Shown: one piece after another, positions 25,822 through 34,142 of the stretch
How the letters are laid out: every line of letters starts with the position of its first letter
Position numbering within the stretch: position 1 is the stretch's first letter
Assembly: GCF_018130765.1 (NCBI RefSeq)
Contig: NZ_JAFCJZ010000009.1
Span: forward strand, 62,001-126,000
From: Bradyrhizobium iriomotense
Lineage (GTDB): Bacteria > Pseudomonadota > Alphaproteobacteria > Rhizobiales > Xanthobacteraceae
Length of the DNA stretch: 64,000 nt
Direction of reading: 5' to 3'
Program-made: the position numbers and the translations under genes
Notes under the pieces: model-generated
Told to the model about the DNA's origin: nothing
What the model saw: only the letters and a program-made list of their open reading frames with translations
Databases searched by the model: none

Positions 25822-26529
25822 ATGATGGACGCAAGAGCGCGCCTGATCGCCGACGTCGTTCTGGCGGCCCTGTTGCTGCTGGTGCCCGCTTTCCTGCTTC
25901 ACTCCGACAGCCGGTTTGCAGGAAGCCTCGCCGGCTTTGCCCTCGGGGCCGGTGCAGCCGTGCTGATGCTCCTCCTTCTCGTCTATCCCCTGACGAAACA
26001 CAGCGCGGGGCTGAAGGCCCTGGTCACGCGATGTGTGTCGATGCCGACGCTCCTGTCGTTTCACGCCTATGCCGGCATCGTCGCCGCGTTCTTCGCGCTC
26101 CTGCATACCGGGCACAAGTTTCAGAGCCCGCTCGGGATCGCTCTGGTGACGAGCATGCTGATCGTCGTCGTCACCGGATTTGTCGGGCGCTACTACCTGC
26201 CGCAAACCGCGTCGGAGCTCCGCCAGCAGCAGTCGCATCTGACGACGTTGAGGTCGGCCTATGAGCACACCGCAGCGGCCATGTCGTCGGCCGATCGGGA
26301 GGAGCGTGATGGATCCGGCATGCGCGCATTAGCGTTCCAGAAGGTGCCGCTGCTGCAGCTCGTTGATGGCATTTCCGATCTCGAAGCAGCGATCGGATCA
26401 AGTGAGGCGGTCAAGACGATCTTCATGCAGTGGATTGGGCTGCATGTCCTTGCCGCGATCGTCATGTACGCGCTGCTCGCGGTGCATGTGGCGGCCGAGA
26501 TTTATTACGGATTGCGGTGGCTCGCGTGA
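25822..26529 (+). CDS. Four-helix diheme b-type membrane protein (ferric-reductase-like)
   Basis: A 235-residue membrane protein with helices at about 8-28, 34-55, 80-97, 104-122 and 203-229. His81 and His95, and His208 and His222, form two HX13H pairs, the spacing that in ferric reductases and NADPH oxidases binds two stacked b hemes across the membrane. A further His98 lies near the first pair. It lies one base after the FAD/2Fe-2S reductase gene and overlaps the heptaheme cytochrome gene by four bases (GTGA), so it is the obvious link between them. I do not recognise an established family name, and heme binding is inference. Confidence 0.75.
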   Translation: MMDARARLIADVVLAALLLLVPAFLLHSDSRFAGSLAGFALGAGAAVLMLLLLVYPLTKHSAGLKALVTRCVSMPTLLSFHAYAGIVAAFFALLHTGHKFQSPLGIALVTSMLIVVVTGFVGRYYLPQTASELRQQQSHLTTLRSAYEHTAAAMSSADREERDGSGMRALAFQKVPLLQLVDGISDLEAAIGSSEAVKTIFMQWIGLHVLAAIVMYALLAVHVAAEIYYGLRWLA

Positions 26530-27305
26530 CGATCAGGGGCGTGCTCTACGTCGTGGTCGCGACGCTGGCGGTCGCAAGCGCTATGGTCGCATCGATCGCC
26601 CTGTATCGGGGCAGCCCTGGGATCATCCCGGGCTGGACGAGGCTCGTCAGTCCCGGACCGCTGTCCGCGAAGCACGCATTTCTGTCGGAGACATGCGAGA
26701 GCTGTCATACGCCGGTCAAAGGTATCGATGCGGCGGCCTGCGTCTCCTGCCATGCGCCGTCCGCCGCCGATCTCGCCAAGCAGTCGACAGCATTTCATGC
26801 CGTGGCGGGCGGTCAATGTTCCGGCTGCCATCGCGAGCACGCGGGCGACTTGCGGCCGATCAGGATGAACCATGCGTCGCTGCGGCAAGTCGCGATGCCT
26901 GCTTCCGGCAAGACGGTGTTTGACCAGGCCGCAGTCGATCAAATGACAGCAGACCTGAGGGAGTTTCTCGGCCTGCCAAAGTCGGAGCAGCGGGAGAAGG
27001 CGGTGCTCGGCTGCGCAGGCTGCCACAGCAACCGGGAGCCACACCGCGAATTGTTTGGACGAGACTGCGCGGATTGCCATGGACTCGCGTCCTGGAAAAT
27101 CGCAGGCTTCCTGCATCCCTCGCCAACCTCAAAGGACTGCGCCCAATGTCATCAGGCGCCGCCGAGCCACTATATGGGGCACTTCATCATGATGGACCGG
27201 ATGATCGCGGGGCAGGAGCACGCATCGGTTGACCAATGCTTTCTGTGCCACAGAACCGACTCGTTCAACGACATCAAAGGCGTCGGCTGGATGAAGCATC
27301 ATTGA
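26526..27305 (+). CDS. Membrane-anchored heptaheme cytochrome c
   Basis: A 259-residue protein starting at a GTG that overlaps the preceding stop. Residues 6-27 form a single hydrophobic anchor, and the remainder is periplasmic. Seven CxxCH motifs occur at residues 57, 72, 98, 163, 181, 205 and 238 (CESCH, CVSCH, CSGCH, CAGCH, CADCH, CAQCH, CFLCH), each predicted to hold one c-type heme, with many extra His residues available as sixth ligands. The layout recalls class III/NapC-NrfH-like multiheme cytochromes but no exact family is recognised. It probably accepts electrons from the diheme b protein and passes them to an unknown periplasmic acceptor. Confidence 0.85.
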   Translation: MTIRGVLYVVVATLAVASAMVASIALYRGSPGIIPGWTRLVSPGPLSAKHAFLSETCESCHTPVKGIDAAACVSCHAPSAADLAKQSTAFHAVAGGQCSGCHREHAGDLRPIRMNHASLRQVAMPASGKTVFDQAAVDQMTADLREFLGLPKSEQREKAVLGCAGCHSNREPHRELFGRDCADCHGLASWKIAGFLHPSPTSKDCAQCHQAPPSHYMGHFIMMDRMIAGQEHASVDQCFLCHRTDSFNDIKGVGWMKHH

Positions 27306-27373
27306 CCGAGGCGACGCAGACAGGTTGCTTTCATTACAGGGATAGCGAAAAATATTTCATGAGCCTCGCCGCC

Positions 27374-27399
27374 GGAACTCGATAGCTTTGCAGGGCGTA
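27374..27399 (+). promoter_or_regulatory. Candidate ECF-type promoter
   Basis: GGAAC (27374-27378) followed after 17 bases by CGTA (27396-27399) resembles alphaproteobacterial ECF promoters (EcfG type is GGAAC-N16/17-CGTT). It is 125 bases upstream of the His/Cys-rich protein and could drive the ECF sigma factor operon. Confidence 0.3.
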
Positions 27400-27523
27400 G
27401 AATTCCGCGGGACGAATGTGGCGCAGCGTCTGTCCTGTCTTGCCGACTCGACATGCGTCGTTTTCTGTTGGCCGTGCCTGCAACCAGAGCTATATGTTCC
27501 CGGTCGGGACAGCAGGTGCAGGG

Positions 27524-27934
27524 ATGATTGGCTTGCGAAAGCCGAGGCGAAGATGGTGGGGATGGCTTGTCGCCATCGCTTACCTGCTCGCGTCGATGAC
27601 GCCGTCCCTCGCGATCTCGATCTCCCTCGACGTAGCCACGCAGTGCGAGCATCAGGGCGATCAGCCCGGAGATGTGCATGAGCACGATGACGCTGCCGGA
27701 TCGGCAGCGCATTCGCATGACGTTGCGATGGCCGGGGATTGCGACGACGACCAGGACCGGCCCGGCGACCGGCATGCGACCTGCTGCGGCTCGGTGCTTT
27801 GCTTCAGTGCCGTGTGGCCGCAAGCTCCCGCCATTGCGGATCACGTCGTGCCGCGCTCGCGCTGCGAGGCGCAGCCTGACGTAATCGGCGACGAAGGCAT
27901 GTTCCGTCGCCACTACCGCCCCCCCATCGTCTGA
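27524..27934 (+). CDS. His/Cys-rich exported protein, 136 residues
   Basis: Starts MIGLRKPRRRWWGWLVAIAY, a positively charged signal peptide or anchor, cleaved near residue 31. The remainder is rich in His, Asp and Cys (VHEHDD, AHSHD, GDCDDDQD, RHATCCGSVLC), with six Cys and eight His, which suggests a metal-binding protein. I do not recognise a family. The ATG at 27524 is preferred because AGGTG stands five bases before it; another ATG at 27494 adds ten residues. It follows the heptaheme gene by 218 bases and precedes the ECF sigma gene. Confidence 0.6.
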   Translation: MIGLRKPRRRWWGWLVAIAYLLASMTPSLAISISLDVATQCEHQGDQPGDVHEHDDAAGSAAHSHDVAMAGDCDDDQDRPGDRHATCCGSVLCFSAVWPQAPAIADHVVPRSRCEAQPDVIGDEGMFRRHYRPPIV

Positions 27935-28283
27935 GATAGCTCCCGAAAACCGGGCTGCGTCGCTCCAGGTGCGAGCGCGGATCGTCTCGTCTGCGAGGGG
28001 CTCTTTGCCATCCGGATGACGGCGATGCGCGCCAGGACCTGATACGCGGCGGAGTGACAGCGCCGGCCTCGGTGTTGCTCGCACGCGCTGCGCGCCGGGC
28101 GGAACGACGCCGAAACAGCGATCACCGGTTTGCGGAGAGCGAGGTCGCCACGCGAGCGCCGCTGTCGCGGCGATCGCTCGCGACCCTGTTCGGATGGCTG
28201 TTGCACCGGCTGATGGCAGCCGTGCCGTCGCGTTCCCGATCCAACGAAGCGATCTACTGATTGTCATGCAAGGACGATGCGTC
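27935..28283. other. Gap between His-rich protein and ECF sigma gene
   Basis: 349 bases. The only plausible gene is the small frame 28054-28260 listed separately. No terminator hairpin or promoter was clearly recognised. Confidence 0.4.
28054..28260 (+). CDS. Possible small basic protein upstream of ECF sigma factor
   Basis: A GTG-initiated frame of 68 codons, rich in Arg/Ala/Ser, with G or C at most third codon positions, ending 23 bases before the sigma factor start. It includes a short hydrophobic part (LFGWLLHRLMAAV). No family is recognised. Its position would suit a small regulator of the sigma factor, but the coding call is weak. Confidence 0.3.
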   Translation: MTAPASVLLARAARRAERRRNSDHRFAESEVATRAPLSRRSLATLFGWLLHRLMAAVPSRSRSNEAIY

Positions 28284-28895
28284 ATGAAACCGTCGAACGA
28301 GAATCTGCCGGTGCTGACGGCCGGCTCCCTGGACGCGCAGGAGGCGGTCGTTCGCGCTGCCCTCGTTGGCAGTTACGGCCGCCTGCGCAATTATCTGCAA
28401 CGCCGCTTTGGCGGCCAGGCGGAAGCTGAGGAGGTGCTCCAGGCATTCATGTTGCGCGCGCTGGAGCGGTCTGGCGATATTCGCGATTCCGACTCTGTTC
28501 GAGGCTGGCTGAGCAGGGTTCTGGCCACGACCATCGCCGACTTTCACCGGCAGGCATCAAAGAGCAGGACGCGGGAGATGCCGTTCCCGCATGAGCTCAA
28601 TGATCGTCTTGCCGCCGACCAGGATGCCGCAGCGAATGCCGCGGTCTGCGAGTGTCTTCATACCCATCTGTCTCTGCTGAAGCCGGAACACGCCGAAGTC
28701 ATCAGGAGGGTTGATCTCGCCGGCGAGCCGCGGGAGCAGGTTGCCGCCGCCCTGGGCGTCACCGTGAACAACCTGACCGTTCGGCTTCATCGTGCACGAC
28801 ACGCCCTGAAGGAGCGCCTCGAGCAGACCTGCGTCGTATGTCTCGAGGAAAGCTTCTGGGAATGCCGCTGCGGCGACAACCGGGGTCCGACCTAA
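28284..28895 (+). CDS. ECF sigma factor with Cys-rich C-terminal tail
   Basis: A 203-residue sigma-70 family factor. Region 2 is at about 24-90 (RLRNYLQRRFG, DSVRGWLSRVLATTIADF) and region 4 at about 125-178 (LLKPEHAEVIRRVDLAGE, then ALGVTVNNLTVRLHRARHAL). After region 4 comes a tail with C183-x2-C186-x7-C194-x-C196. Such Cys-rich tails in other ECF factors sense copper or zinc directly, without a separate anti-sigma factor. No anti-sigma gene was recognised here, consistent with self-sensing. It is the natural candidate to control the redox cluster upstream. Starts at 28284 with AAGGA upstream; ATG 28266 is an alternative. Confidence 0.82.
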   Translation: MKPSNENLPVLTAGSLDAQEAVVRAALVGSYGRLRNYLQRRFGGQAEAEEVLQAFMLRALERSGDIRDSDSVRGWLSRVLATTIADFHRQASKSRTREMPFPHELNDRLAADQDAAANAAVCECLHTHLSLLKPEHAEVIRRVDLAGEPREQVAAALGVTVNNLTVRLHRARHALKERLEQTCVVCLEESFWECRCGDNRGPT

Positions 28896-31612
28896 CCGGC
28901 CTCGCGCCGGCGGCTCTCGCTGCCTTCGCGTTGGGCGAGCCGGCTGCGATGCAGCGCGAACAGCTCCAGCATCTTGTCGGCAGGCTTGGCGGCGCTGAAC
29001 AGATAGCCTTGCATCTCGGAGCAGCCGAGCGCGCGGAGCAGCCGCTGCTGCTCCTCCGTCTCGACGCCCTCGGCCGTGGTGGTCATCCGGCGGGCGGCCG
29101 CCAGGTTGACGACGGCCTGGACGATGCTGGCGGAGCCGTCGGGGCCGGCGATGTCGTCGACGAAGCAGCGGTCGATCTTGATCTTGTCGAACGGGAAGCG
29201 GTGCAGATAGCTCAGCGAGGAATAGCCGGTGCCGAAATCGTCGAGCGCGATACGCACGCCGATGGCGCGGAGCTGGTGCAGGATCGCGAGCGCCGTGTCA
29301 TCGTCGCGGATCAGCACCGCCTCGGTGATCTCGAGCTCGAGCCGGCTCGCCGGCAGATTGGAAGCGGCGAGCGCTGCCATGATCTTCAGCGCCAGCGTAC
29401 TGCTCTTGAACTGCACCGGCGAGACGTTGACGGCGAGGCGGATGTCGTCGGGCCAGCCGGCCGCATCTCGGCAGGCGGTCGCCAGCACCCATTCGCCGAT
29501 CTCGTTGATGAGGCCGGTGTCTTCGGCGATCGGGATGAATTCGGCCGGTGAAACCATGCCGCGCTCGGGATGGCGCCAGCGCACCAGCGCCTCGCAGCCG
29601 GTGATGCGGTCGTCCTTCAGGCCGAGGCACGGCTGGTAGTAGACCTCTAGCCCACCTTGGGCGATGGCGTGGCGCAGGTCGATCTCGAGCTGCCGCCGCT
29701 CGCGGACCTTGGCATCCATCTCAGGCTCGAAGAAGCGGTAGGTGCGGCGTCCCGCGGATTTGGCGGCGTACATCGCGAGGTCTGCGTTCTTCAGGATCTG
29801 GTCCAGCGCCATGCCGTGTCCCGGCGCCAGCGCAATGCCGATGCTGGCGTCGCTGGTGAGATGATGGCCCATGCAGTCGAAGGGGGTGCGGATGGCCTGG
29901 AAGACCCTGGCGACGAGATCGCTGACCTGATCCGGCGACGTCACTGCGCTCTGCACGATGGCGAATTCGTCGCCGCCGAGCCGCGTCACGAAATCCGTCG
30001 GGCCGGCGCAGCGGCTGAGGCTCGTTGCGACTGATTTCAGCAGTTCGTCGCCGACGAGATGGCCGAGCGCGTCGTTGACGCTCTTGAACTCGTCGATATC
30101 GATATAGTGCACCGCGACCTCTTCGCCATCGGCGATGGCGGCCAGCTCCTGCCGCAGATGCTCGTGGAACATGGCGCGGTTGGGCAGATCGGTCAGCGCG
30201 TCGTAATGGGCAAGATGGATGATGCGCTCCTCGATGCGCCGGCGTTCGGTAATGTCCTCATGCGTCGCCACCCAGCCGCCGTCCGCGAGCGGTTCGTTGA
30301 GGACCTGGATCGAGCGGCCGTCCGCGGTGTCCACCACCATGGAATTGCGCACATGAATGTCGCGTAGCACGCGCTCGACATATTGATCGACGTCGCCGGT
30401 GAACGAGCCGGTCGTCTTGCGATGGGCGATGATGTCGTGGAAGCTGCAGCCCGGCGTCACCACGGCGGCCGACAGGCCGTACATGTCGATGTAGCGCTGG
30501 TTGCACACCACGAGCCGCCGGTCCGCGTCGAACAGCAGCAAGCCCTGGGTCATGTTGTTGACGGCGCGGTCGAGACGTTGCTTCTCCAGCGTCAGCCGTT
30601 CCCTGGAGAGGCGGTGCTGCTCCAGCAGCTTGCGCACGATCGCGATCAGCACGCCGGCGATGGCGAGCGCGGAAGAGGCGGCGACCGAGATCAGGATTCC
30701 GATCTGCTCACGCCAGTCCGTCAGGGCCGCCGCGCGTGTCGTGGTGGCCATCATCAGGATGGGGAAGTGGGGCAGGGCGTGCGAGGCGATCAGGCGGTCC
30801 TCGCCGTCGACCGGACTCATGAAGCGTCCGGCGAAGTGATCGAGCCCGAAGACCCGCTGGTACTCGAAGGGGCCAGTCTTGAAATTCCGCCCCATCAGCT
30901 CGCTGGAATGGGGATAACGGGCGAGCAGCGTGCCGTCGCGATGCAACATCGAGATCGTCGCACCTTCGCCGAGCACCACGGATTCGAAGAACTTCTCGAA
31001 ATTGGCCGGTTCGATGCCGCGACCGACCACGCCCATGAACTCGCCGTTCGGGCCCACGATCTTGCGGACGATCAGGATGGTCCAGGCGCCGGAAATGCGA
31101 CTGTGCAGCGGCTCGATCAGGACATCGGGCGAATAGGGGTCGTATTTGAAGGTGCGGAAATATGCGCGATCGGCAACGTTCACCTTGGGGGCCGGCCACG
31201 CCGTCGACGAATTGATCACATTGGCGTCGGCATCGATGATGTTGACGCCGCCGATGTAAGGCAGCGCCTCGATCTTCGAGCGCAGCATCCGGTGGATATC
31301 CTGGCCGGAGAGGCGTTTGCGATAGTCATCCGCGCTGGAAATGCCGATCGCGCGGACGTGGTCGACGAAATCCTTCTGGATGACCGCGAAATCCTGCAAT
31401 TGCTGATCGAAATGATGGGCCAGCATCAGCACGGTGTTTTCCAGCTCGCGGCCGGAATTGCGCAGGGCGCGTTCGCGGAAATTCTGCGCCATCAGCGTCG
31501 CGCCGACGGCGATCGCGGCGATCAGCAGCGTGCCGCCCACGACCAGCCAGCGGATCGGTCCGCTGCGCACGAAGACCTGGTCGAATAGGCGACTGCCGTA
31601 TTTCGTCATCAT
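28892..31612 (-). CDS. Cache-PAS-GGDEF-EAL signalling protein
   Basis: A 906-residue membrane protein that probably makes and breaks down cyclic di-GMP. A TM helix (about 22-42) precedes a periplasmic Cache-type sensor (to about 290, including VNIIDADANVINSSTA). A second TM helix is near 300-325, then comes a PAS-like domain with a PAC segment (about 340-470), a GGDEF domain with the intact catalytic RLGGDEFAIV, and an EAL domain with CEALVRW and DDFGTGYSSLSYL. Both active sites look complete. The ATG at 31612 is chosen but a GTG at 31633 is possible. Its stop codon overlaps that of the convergent ECF sigma gene. Confidence 0.92.
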   Translation of the reverse strand: MMTKYGSRLFDQVFVRSGPIRWLVVGGTLLIAAIAVGATLMAQNFRERALRNSGRELENTVLMLAHHFDQQLQDFAVIQKDFVDHVRAIGISSADDYRKRLSGQDIHRMLRSKIEALPYIGGVNIIDADANVINSSTAWPAPKVNVADRAYFRTFKYDPYSPDVLIEPLHSRISGAWTILIVRKIVGPNGEFMGVVGRGIEPANFEKFFESVVLGEGATISMLHRDGTLLARYPHSSELMGRNFKTGPFEYQRVFGLDHFAGRFMSPVDGEDRLIASHALPHFPILMMATTTRAAALTDWREQIGILISVAASSALAIAGVLIAIVRKLLEQHRLSRERLTLEKQRLDRAVNNMTQGLLLFDADRRLVVCNQRYIDMYGLSAAVVTPGCSFHDIIAHRKTTGSFTGDVDQYVERVLRDIHVRNSMVVDTADGRSIQVLNEPLADGGWVATHEDITERRRIEERIIHLAHYDALTDLPNRAMFHEHLRQELAAIADGEEVAVHYIDIDEFKSVNDALGHLVGDELLKSVATSLSRCAGPTDFVTRLGGDEFAIVQSAVTSPDQVSDLVARVFQAIRTPFDCMGHHLTSDASIGIALAPGHGMALDQILKNADLAMYAAKSAGRRTYRFFEPEMDAKVRERRQLEIDLRHAIAQGGLEVYYQPCLGLKDDRITGCEALVRWRHPERGMVSPAEFIPIAEDTGLINEIGEWVLATACRDAAGWPDDIRLAVNVSPVQFKSSTLALKIMAALAASNLPASRLELEITEAVLIRDDDTALAILHQLRAIGVRIALDDFGTGYSSLSYLHRFPFDKIKIDRCFVDDIAGPDGSASIVQAVVNLAAARRMTTTAEGVETEEQQRLLRALGCSEMQGYLFSAAKPADKMLELFALHRSRLAQREGSESRRREAG

Positions 31613-31765
31613 GTCGATTGTTGCCGCGCACACGCCAGGATCAATTCTTGATCCTCAAGACATCCGTTGGTTTACGGGAACGGTATGGAGGCGAAGTTAG
31701 GAAGCGCGGTTAACGCGACATGAATCGTCACACACAAATGCGATCGATGCGCGGCGTATGGGGTT

Positions 31766-32284
31766 CTAGGCGCGGTAATGGCCCGACTTGCCGCCGAGCT
31801 TCTCGACCAGGTGGATGCCCTCGATGCGCACGCCGCGCTCGACCGCCTTGATCATGTCGTAGATGGTGAGGCAGGCGACCGACACCGCCGTGAGCGCTTC
31901 CATCTCGACGCCGGTCGGACCTGTCACCTTGACGCTGGCGCGGACGAGGCAGCCCGGCAGCTTGGCATCGGGCTCGATGTCGACGGTGACCTTGGACAGT
32001 GCGAGCGGATGGCAGAGCGGGATTAGCTCCGAGGTACGCTTGGCGGCCATGATGCCGGCGATGCGCGCGGTGCCGAGCACGTCGCCCTTCTTGGCGTTGC
32101 CCGAGACGATCAGATCGAGCGTCGCCTTGGTCATGACGACACGGCCTTCGGCAACCGCGAGCCGCTCGGTCGCGGGCTTGGCCGAGACGTCCACCATCCG
32201 CGCCTCGCCGGAGGCGCCGATATGGGTGAGGGCAGGGCCGGCCTTGGTCTTCGATGGCTTGGTCGTGGAAGCCTTGCGCGCCAT
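31766..32284 (-). CDS. moaC: Cyclic pyranopterin monophosphate synthase MoaC
   Basis: Performs the second step of molybdopterin synthesis. The 172-residue product shows KKGDVLGTARIAGIMAAKRT, ELIPLCHPLALSKV and VTGPTGVEMEALTAVSVACL, then TIYDMIKAVERGVRIE with the catalytic Asp. Length matches the family (about 160). Its start lies one base after the trpC stop, so translation is probably coupled. In many rhizobia moeA follows directly; here the next gene on this strand is the GGDEF-EAL gene, about 150 bases away. Confidence 0.95.
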   Translation of the reverse strand: MARKASTTKPSKTKAGPALTHIGASGEARMVDVSAKPATERLAVAEGRVVMTKATLDLIVSGNAKKGDVLGTARIAGIMAAKRTSELIPLCHPLALSKVTVDIEPDAKLPGCLVRASVKVTGPTGVEMEALTAVSVACLTIYDMIKAVERGVRIEGIHLVEKLGGKSGHYRA

Positions 32285-32285
32285 G

Positions 32286-33107
32286 TCAGCGCGTGCCCAT
32301 CGCGCGCGCGCCGGTCTCGCGCGCGAGCAGCGTGCGCGTGGCGGCGGTGACGTCGGCCTGCCGCATCAGGCTCTCGCCGACCAGGAAGGTCGACATGCCG
32401 ACGCGCTCGAGCCGGGCGAGATCGGCGGGCGTGAAGATGCCGCTTTCACCGACCATCAGCCGGTCCTTGGGGATCAGCGGCGCCAGCGTTTCGCTGGTCG
32501 CGAGCGTGGTCTCGAAGGTGCGCAAATTGCGATTGTTGACGCCGATCATCGGCGAACGCAGCTTCAGCGCCCGGTCGAGCTCGGCGCGGTCGTGGATCTC
32601 GATCAGCACGTCCATGCCGTAGGCGAGGGCGGCGTCTTCGAGGTCCTTCGCGGTGGCGTCGTCGAGCGCGGCCATGATGATCAGGATGCAGTCGGCGCCA
32701 TGCGCGCGCGCTTCCGCCACCTGATAGGTGTCGAACATGAAATCCTTGCGCAGTACCGGCAGCGAGGTTGCCGCGCGCGCGGCCACCATGAAGTCGAGAT
32801 GGCCCTGGAACGAGGGCGTGTCCGTGAGCACCGAGAGGCAGGCGGCGCCGCCGGCCTCATAGGCCTTGGCAAGAAGCGGCGGGTCGAAATCCGCGCGGAT
32901 CAACCCCTTGGACGGCGATGCCTTCTTGACCTCGGCGATCAGCGCGTAATCGCCGTTGGCATGCTTGGCCGTGATCGCGCGCACGAATCCTCGCGCGGCG
33001 GGTTGCGCCTTGGCTTTCGCCTCCACCGCCGACAGCGGCTGCGCGCGCTTGGCGGCGGCGATCTCCTCGCGCTTGTACGCCTCGATCTTGGTCAGGATGT
33101 CCGACAT
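32286..33107 (-). CDS. trpC: Indole-3-glycerol phosphate synthase
   Basis: Cyclises CdRP to indole-3-glycerol phosphate in tryptophan synthesis. The 273-residue TIM barrel begins MSDILTKIEAYKREEIAAAK and shows LIAEVKKASPSKGLI (with the catalytic Lys and phosphate-contacting Ser), RKDFMFDTYQV, the NNRNLRTFE motif and ESGIFTPADL near the end. It is fused to no other activity. It lies between trpD (6 bases upstream) and moaC (1 base downstream), the usual rhizobial trpD-trpC-moaC operon. Confidence 0.96.
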   Translation of the reverse strand: MSDILTKIEAYKREEIAAAKRAQPLSAVEAKAKAQPAARGFVRAITAKHANGDYALIAEVKKASPSKGLIRADFDPPLLAKAYEAGGAACLSVLTDTPSFQGHLDFMVAARAATSLPVLRKDFMFDTYQVAEARAHGADCILIIMAALDDATAKDLEDAALAYGMDVLIEIHDRAELDRALKLRSPMIGVNNRNLRTFETTLATSETLAPLIPKDRLMVGESGIFTPADLARLERVGMSTFLVGESLMRQADVTAATRTLLARETGARAMGTR

Positions 33108-33114
33108 GTCAGGC

Positions 33115-34128
33115 TCAGCCGTTCGAGACCGCGATCAAATGTTTCAGCCGCGCGTTCGCCGCGCCGCTGTCGAGCGATTTGGCGCCGATCGCGACTCCCT
33201 CCTTGAGGTCCTTGGCACGTCCGGCCACGACCAGCGCGGCGGCGGCGTTCATCAACGCCACATCGCGGTAGGGACTCGGCTTGCCGTTGAGCACGCTTTG
33301 CAGCGCGATCGCATTGGCATCGGCGTCGCCGCCCTTAAGCGCACCGGTCTCGCAGCGCGAGAGCCCGGCTTCCTCCGGCGTCACCTCGAAATTCCGGATC
33401 TCGCCATTGTGGAGCGCGGACACGAAGGTCGGGCCGGTGAGGGTGATCTCGTCGAGACCGTCGGAGCCATGCACGACCCAGGCGGATTCGGAGCCAAGGT
33501 TCTTGAGCACCTGCGCCAGCGGCTGCACCCATTGCCTCGAGAACACGCCGACCATCTGCCGCTTCACGCCGGCCGGGTTGGAAAGGGGCCCGAGCAGGTT
33601 GAAGATCGTGCGGGTCGCCAGCTCGACCCGGGTCGGGCCGACGTTCTTCATGGCGGGATGGTGGGCGGGAGCGAACATGAAGCCGATGCCGCATTCGCGC
33701 ACGCAGCGGCCGACCTGCTCCGGCTTGAGGTCGATCTTCACCCCGAGCGAAGCCAGCACGTCGGCAGCCCCCGAGCGCGACGACAGCGCGCGGTTGCCGT
33801 GCTTGGCCACCGGCACGCCGGCACCCGCGACGATGAAGGAGGCGCAGGTCGAGACGTTGACCGAGCCGGAGCCGTCACCGCCGGTGCCGACGATGTCGAC
33901 GGCGTCAGGAGGCGCCGTCACGGTCAGCATCTTGGAGCGCATCGCCGAGACCGCGCCGGTGATCTCGTCCACGGTCTCGCCACGCACCCGCAGCGCCATC
34001 AAGAGGCCGCCCATCTGCGATGGCGTGGCTTCGCCCGACATCATGGCGTCGAAGGCGGAAGCAGCTTCCTCACGCGACAGGCTGGCGCCGGTCGCCACTT
34101 TTCCAATGATCGATTTCAGGTCGTCCAT
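33115..34128 (-). CDS. trpD: Anthranilate phosphoribosyltransferase
   Basis: Transfers phosphoribosyl from PRPP to anthranilate. The 337-residue product has the conserved glycine loop GTGGDGSGSVNVSTCASF, the KHGNRALSSRSGAADVL segment and GPLSNPAG, with the anthranilate-site HGSDGLDEITL motif. Full length for the family. It begins 14 bases after the ppiD-like gene's stop and is followed by trpC, so the whole block is probably one transcript. Confidence 0.96.
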   Translation of the reverse strand: MDDLKSIIGKVATGASLSREEAASAFDAMMSGEATPSQMGGLLMALRVRGETVDEITGAVSAMRSKMLTVTAPPDAVDIVGTGGDGSGSVNVSTCASFIVAGAGVPVAKHGNRALSSRSGAADVLASLGVKIDLKPEQVGRCVRECGIGFMFAPAHHPAMKNVGPTRVELATRTIFNLLGPLSNPAGVKRQMVGVFSRQWVQPLAQVLKNLGSESAWVVHGSDGLDEITLTGPTFVSALHNGEIRNFEVTPEEAGLSRCETGALKGGDADANAIALQSVLNGKPSPYRDVALMNAAAALVVAGRAKDLKEGVAIGAKSLDSGAANARLKHLIAVSNG

Positions 34129-34142
34129 CGCGTGCTTTCAAC

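Noticed and set aside
27299..28285. Leftward frame of 328 codons across the His-rich gene region
   Set aside because: Its translation is low-complexity Arg/Ser-rich, and it opposes a gene with a signal peptide. The rightward reading is better.
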